From Corynebacterium argentoratense DSM 44202 (GTDB taxonomy: Bacteria > Actinomycetota > Actinomycetes > Mycobacteriales > Mycobacteriaceae), in assembly GCF_000590555.1 (NCBI RefSeq), contig NC_022198.1, positions 702,338 through 766,337 on the forward strand: a stretch of 64,000 bases of DNA, given 5' to 3'. The stretch's first letter is position 1. Each line of letters starts with the position of its first letter. The notes under the pieces are model-generated. The model was given only the letters and a program-made list of their open reading frames with translations, was not told the origin of the DNA and did no database searches. The translations under genes were made by a program, and so were the position numbers. Below, piece after piece: positions 60,848-64,000 of this stretch.

Positions 60848-62397
60848 TTTGTCTCCTCGGGGCTAGTGGGGTGTGCGGGCGGCTGGGCGGGAATGCCTTC
60901 GGCGCGCGCTGAGGCAAGCAGCTGTTGTGCTTCCTCACTGTCGAACCACTGGCGGAAAGACTTCTTCGGCGGAACCGCGGTGTCGCGAACGTCAGTCCAT
61001 CCGGCCAAGAAGCTCGGAAGGTGGGTGATTTTTCCGTTGAAACCACCCAAAATACGGCCGAGGGAAACCATGTGGGTGGACAGATTCCACAGCTTCTGGT
61101 TTCCGAAGACAAGTCCCATGCCGCCCATGATGACGCCCTCTACCTTGGGCTTGTGATTTTCGATCTTCTTGTGACGCAGTTCCAGTAGTGCACTGGGGAT
61201 ATCGATCTTGACCGGGCAGGCCTCGAAGCAGGCGCCACACAGGGTGGATGCGTAGGGCAGGGAGGCGTTGGGGTCGTGCGAGGAATCCATGCCGGTGAGC
61301 TGCGGCGTCAGGATCGCACCGATCGGGCCTGGGTAGGTGGAACCGTAGGCGTGTCCGCCCGCGCGTTCGTACACAGGGCAGACGTTCAGGCACGCAGAAC
61401 AACGGATGCACTTGAGTGCCTCACGGCCGATTTCATCAGCCAGTGCTGCGGTGCGGCCATTGTCCACCAAAACAATGTGGAAGTTCTGGGGGCCGTCGCC
61501 TTCGGTCACACCCGACCACATAGAGGTGTAGGGGTTCATGCGCTCACCGGTGGAGGAGCGGGGCAGAAGCTGCAGGAATACCTCGTAGTCCTGGAAGGTG
61601 GGCAGCAGCTTTTCGATACCCATGACGGAGATGAGGGTCTCCGGCAAGGTGAGGCACATGCGGCCATTACCTTCGGATTCCACGATGGTGACGGTGCCTG
61701 TCTCGGCGATACCAAAGTTCGCGCCAGAGATAGCCACCTTGGCATCCATGAACTGCTCCCGCAGGAAGGTGCGCGATGCTTCAGCAAGCTCTGCCGGATC
61801 CGACGATAGTGTTTCGTCGGTGTTGGGCATCTCTTTGATGAAGATGTCGCGGATCTCTGCCCGGTTGCGGTGGATAGCCGGAACCAGAATGTGCGATGGG
61901 GTGTCCTTACCCAGCTGGACGATGAGCTCAGCTAAGTCGGTTTCGCGGGCTTCGATGCCGGCTTCGCGCAGCTGGTCGTTAAGGCCGATCTCCATGGTGG
62001 CCATGGACTTGATCTTGACGACCTTCTTCTCACCGGTCTCCTGTACCAGTGCGGTGACAATCTCGCCGGCTTCTTTGGCGTCGCGGGCCCAGTGGACGTG
62101 ACCTCCACGTGCGGTGACGGCAGCTTCGAACTGCTCCAGCAGCTCAGGCATGCGGGCCATCACGTCGCGCTTGATGTGCGAACCGGCCTCGCGCAATGCC
62201 TGCCAGTCATCGATCTCAGCGATGACGGCAGCACGCTTGTCGCGAATGGTGTGCGTTGCCTTGTGGAGGTTGCGCCGCTGGGTGGCGTTGTACAACTCGT
62301 GGTGTGCAGCCTTGGGGAAGGTTTCGGTGCCGCGCAGGTGTCCAACACCCTCAGGTGCGCGGGGCGGCATGGTCGGCTTGCCTAGGAAGACGCTCAC
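60844..62397 (-). CDS. lutB: lactate utilization protein B (iron-sulfur LUD protein)
   Basis: The 517-residue protein has an N-terminal LUD domain (about 60-300) and two 4Fe-4S motifs, [14 protein letters not shown] (near 325) and [15 protein letters not shown] (near 385), then a C-terminal helical tail. It passes electrons from lactate oxidation in the LutABC complex. GTG 62397 follows AAGGAGG at 7 nt and overlaps the lutA stop (GTGA). Length matches LutB of Actinobacteria. Confidence 0.93.
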   Translation of the reverse strand: MSVFLGKPTMPPRAPEGVGHLRGTETFPKAAHHELYNATQRRNLHKATHTIRDKRAAVIAEIDDWQALREAGSHIKRDVMARMPELLEQFEAAVTARGGHVHWARDAKEAGEIVTALVQETGEKKVVKIKSMATMEIGLNDQLREAGIEARETDLAELIVQLGKDTPSHILVPAIHRNRAEIRDIFIKEMPNTDETLSSDPAELAEASRTFLREQFMDAKVAISGANFGIAETGTVTIVESEGNGRMCLTLPETLISVMGIEKLLPTFQDYEVFLQLLPRSSTGERMNPYTSMWSGVTEGDGPQNFHIVLVDNGRTAALADEIGREALKCIRCSACLNVCPVYERAGGHAYGSTYPGPIGAILTPQLTGMDSSHDPNASLPYASTLCGACFEACPVKIDIPSALLELRHKKIENHKPKVEGVIMGGMGLVFGNQKLWNLSTHMVSLGRILGGFNGKITHLPSFLAGWTDVRDTAVPPKKSFRQWFDSEEAQQLLASARAEGIPAQPPAHPTSPEETK

Positions 62398-63179
62398 AGC
62401 ATTGCCTCCTTGGTGTAGATTGCGGACGAAGGCGTCCAGGGGTGGTCTTTGGTGGACGCCAGAATCTCAGCCATATGCACTGCACGAACACCAGCGTGCT
62501 GGCGGGACAAAGCGCCGCCGATATTCATCAAGCAGGAAGCGTCGCCTGCAGTGACGTATTCTGCCTCGGTGCTCTTGATGTTCCGGCACTTGTCACCCAC
62601 CATCGATGCGGACACTTCAGCATTCTTCACAGAGAAGGTGCCGCCGAAACCGCAGCATTCGTCGGCGTGGGGAAGCTCCACCAAGTCAATACCTTCTACG
62701 TTGCGCAGCAATCGCAAAGGGCGGTCCCCAACCTTGAGGAAACGCAGGGAGTGGCAAGTGGAGTGGTAGGTGACGCGGTGGGGGAAGAATGCGCCAAGCT
62801 GATCAGTGCCCGCGACGTCAATAAGAAACTCGGACAAATCGTAGGTCTTTTTCGCAGTGGCACGAGCACCGTCGACTAGTGCAGCGTTGCCGTAGCGGGA
62901 GGCGACGTGTTCGTGTTGCTCGCGAACAGCACCGGCGCAGGAACCCGACGGGGCGACGACGCAATCGATCGACGGATCCGAAAAAGCGTCGACATAGTTC
63001 TTGATTTGGGGGATAGCCTCGCGCTGGTACCCGGTGTTGACGTGCATCTGGCCGCAGCAGGACTGTTGCTCCGGGAAGACGACTTCGTGGCCGAGTCGGG
63101 AGAGGATGACTGCAGTGGCCTTGACGACGTCCGGGAACATCGCATCGCCAATGCAAGTCGAGAAGAGAGCGACGCGCAT
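62394..63179 (-). CDS. lutA: lactate utilization protein A (CCG domain)
   Basis: The 261-residue protein has two CCG (cysteine-rich) domains that bind Fe-S clusters, as in GlpC and HdrB: SCCGQMHVNTGY (40-51) and ECCGFGGTFSVKN (about 157-169). Cys9 in STCIGD completes the first set. It is the first subunit of LutABC. ATG 63179 follows AAGGAG at 6 nt. The promoter is upstream at about 63240-63266. Confidence 0.93.
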   Translation of the reverse strand: MRVALFSTCIGDAMFPDVVKATAVILSRLGHEVVFPEQQSCCGQMHVNTGYQREAIPQIKNYVDAFSDPSIDCVVAPSGSCAGAVREQHEHVASRYGNAALVDGARATAKKTYDLSEFLIDVAGTDQLGAFFPHRVTYHSTCHSLRFLKVGDRPLRLLRNVEGIDLVELPHADECCGFGGTFSVKNAEVSASMVGDKCRNIKSTEAEYVTAGDASCLMNIGGALSRQHAGVRAVHMAEILASTKDHPWTPSSAIYTKEAML

Positions 63180-63237
63180 GGGCTGCTCCTTTTCTTTTCA
63201 AGCGGGTGAGTTGTTTTCTTTTAAATGCGTTTAGAGC

Positions 63238-63266
63238 TGTTTAAAAACCACAAACGTATGCGTCAA
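63238..63266 (-). promoter_or_regulatory. lutABC promoter
   Basis: On the minus strand TTGACG (63266-63261) and TAAACA (63243-63238) are 17 nt apart, a good housekeeping sigma match. The start codon lies about 50 nt beyond the expected transcript start. Confidence 0.6.
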
Positions 63267-63320
63267 TCCTAGCAAACAAATCTGCATCGATTTTATAGAT
63301 GACCGGCAATAATCCTGGCG

Positions 63321-63342
63321 TCGCACATGGGCTGATGTGCGA
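63321..63342. promoter_or_regulatory. perfect 8-bp inverted repeat upstream of the lut promoter
   Basis: TCGCACAT (63321-63328) and ATGTGCGA (63335-63342) are perfect reverse complements around GGGCTG. It lies about 55 bp upstream of the lut -35, an activator or repressor position. Confidence 0.5.
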
Positions 63343-63512
63343 AACCAAGGTTTAACTCACAAGAAATTAATTCGTAATTCCTGCAGGGTGACTTAATACA
63401 GCTTAGGCAGAATTAAACTTTTGGACTTTTTGAGTTTGCTGTCGGGAATTTGCAGGTATTTCGCGGAGTGTTTGCTATGAAAATTACAATGACAACGTTG
63501 CGGAAATGGGTG

Positions 63513-63536
63513 TGGGGCGCCGGAAGACGCCCCACA
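63513..63536 (-). terminator. hairpin downstream of lldP
   Basis: GTGGGGCG (63513-63520) and CGCCCCAC (63529-63536) form a perfect 8-bp stem 17 nt after the lldP stop. The T-tract is weak. Confidence 0.55.
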
Positions 63537-63552
63537 GTCGCTGATGCCCTGG

Positions 63553-64000
63553 CTACACGAGGAAGCTCAGAACGTTGGTCTGGAGGTAGACCAACAGGCA
63601 CACTACGAAGAGCATGCCCAGCGACCAGCCGGCCACGGACTTGAAGATGGAGGATTCTTCGCCCTCCAGGTTTACTGCAGTTGCGGCAATAGCTAGGGAC
63701 TGCGGGGAAACCATCTTGCCGACCACACCACCGGTGGTGTTGGCTGCAAGCATGAGGTCCGGGTTCAGGCCCGCGTGCTCGGCTGCGGTTACCTGCATCT
63801 TGCCGAACAGGGCGTTAGCGGATGTGTCGGAGCCGGTGACTGCAGTACCAACCCAGCCCAGAGTCGGCGCGAGGAAGGCGTAGACCGCGCCTAGGGATGC
63901 GACATATTCGCCGATGGAGACGGTTTGACCGGAGTAATTCATCACATAAGCCAGAGCCAGCACAGCGGCAATCGTCAGGGCTGCGTGGCGCATGCGGAAC
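63553..64000 (-). CDS. lldP: L-lactate permease LldP, C-terminal part (runs off window)
   Basis: The reading frame stays open to the window edge, so about 149 C-terminal residues are visible. They contain the LldP signatures APTLGWVGTAVTGSDTSANAL and NTTGGVVGKMVSPQSLAIA and end with a membrane helix (SLGMLFVVCLLVYLQTNVL). LldP imports L-lactate by proton symport. It precedes lutABC on the same strand, so uptake and oxidation genes are adjacent but separated by a 373-bp regulatory gap. Confidence 0.92.
   Translation of the reverse strand, partial: FRMRHAALTIAAVLALAYVMNYSGQTVSIGEYVASLGAVYAFLAPTLGWVGTAVTGSDTSANALFGKMQVTAAEHAGLNPDLMLAANTTGGVVGKMVSPQSLAIAATAVNLEGEESSIFKSVAGWSLGMLFVVCLLVYLQTNVLSFLV

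Larger units (their letters stand above)
1024..62820. repeat. dispersed 10-mer TGACGYCGCG, 28 copies across the window
   Basis: Plus-strand copies start at 1024, 1378, 2991, 8819, 10112, 13741, 23812, 34334, 36610, 40448, 43435, 46246, 54253 and 60260. Minus-strand copies (read as CGCGRCGTCA on the plus strand) start at 8854, 8881, 14849, 16605, 21793, 24828, 28956, 41885, 45028, 52143, 54969, 56118, 58201 and 62811. The 11th base is usually G or T. Copies lie mostly inside genes, in more than one reading frame, and three lie in one intergenic region. Counted by eye, so some may be missed. Confidence 0.85.
63180..63552. other. 373-bp gap between lldP and lutA with promoter, palindrome and hairpin
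   Basis: No gene is seen. The minus-strand lut promoter, a perfect inverted repeat (63321-63342) and a hairpin next to the lldP stop (63513-63536) lie here. The middle (63350-63480) is AT-rich. Confidence 0.6.

Noticed and set aside
1024..62820. The TGACGYCGCG motif as a polarised chromosome-segregation (KOPS/AIMS) or Chi-like site
   Set aside because: Copies are split 14:14 between strands in this window, whereas those elements are strongly strand-biased relative to replication. A switch point inside the window is also not seen.
63477..63644. Small plus-strand ORF in the lldP-lutA gap
   Set aside because: It has no ribosome site, runs into the lldP coding region on the other strand and has Arg-rich out-of-frame composition.

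Overview
The window is one continuous chromosomal segment of a Corynebacterium. The genus call rests on gene content and order: typA-lpqW-mshB-fdxC-dapC, dapD/dapE, glgA-glgC, sigE with its anti-sigma gene, tatB, mrp, an MgtE-N/CorA pair, and the fused E2-E1 odhA typical of mycolic-acid Actinobacteria. Mid-50s GC content and many leaderless starts (a TANNNT -10 hexamer 6-9 nt before ATG/GTG, with no ribosome site) fit this. Species cannot be fixed. No prophage, insertion sequence, CRISPR array, rRNA or replication origin was seen.

Layout. 1-3.1 kb: tail of a TPP riboswitch and a YkoE-YkoD-YkoC thiamine-precursor ECF transporter. 3.3-8.8 kb: oligopeptide ABC transporter (lipoprotein, two permeases, fused double ATPase). 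9.1-10.3 kb: DUF402 protein and a secreted protein. 10.6-17.7 kb: typA, lpqW, mshB (mycothiol), a small membrane protein, ferredoxin fdxC, dapC and a GtrA protein. 17.9-22.5 kb: diaminopimelate genes (two DapD-type genes around an amino-acid permease, and dapE). 22.6-24.5 kb: LOG protein, DUF3117 peptide and an RlmA-like methyltransferase. 24.5-28.7 kb: a GH32-like protein lacking catalytic residues, then glgA and glgC. 28.7-37.0 kb: cell-envelope stress and transport block (methyltransferase, sigE, anti-sigma, tatB, mrp, DUF1003, MgtE-N, stress protein, corA, lipoprotein). 37.1-40.9 kb: odhA with a short coupled leader ORF. 41-48.4 kb: fused ABC exporter, EcsC-like protein, FhuF-like iron reductase, acidic orphan and MFS exporter. 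48.5-50.5 kb: DEAD-box helicase with an RGG tail. 51.1-59.9 kb: secreted HNH nuclease divergent from a tight run of SNF2 helicase, SWIM protein, SbcD-like nuclease and SMC/SbcC-like ATPase, then a MarR regulator. 60.0 kb: tRNA-Arg(CCG). 60.2-64 kb: lutABC lactate oxidation operon and the 3' part of lldP.

The most unusual signal belongs to no gene. The 10-mer TGACGYCGCG occurs 28 times by eye (14 per strand, about one per 2.3 kb), in different reading frames and between genes. Two copies in inverted orientation form the terminator after the peptide-transporter operon. This resembles DNA uptake sequences of Neisseria and Pasteurellaceae or the HIP1 element of cyanobacteria. Other items worth checking are a nested 30-bp inverted repeat after the GtrA gene, the odhA leader ORF, the GH32-like pseudoenzyme, and the helicase-SWIM-nuclease-ATPase gene run.
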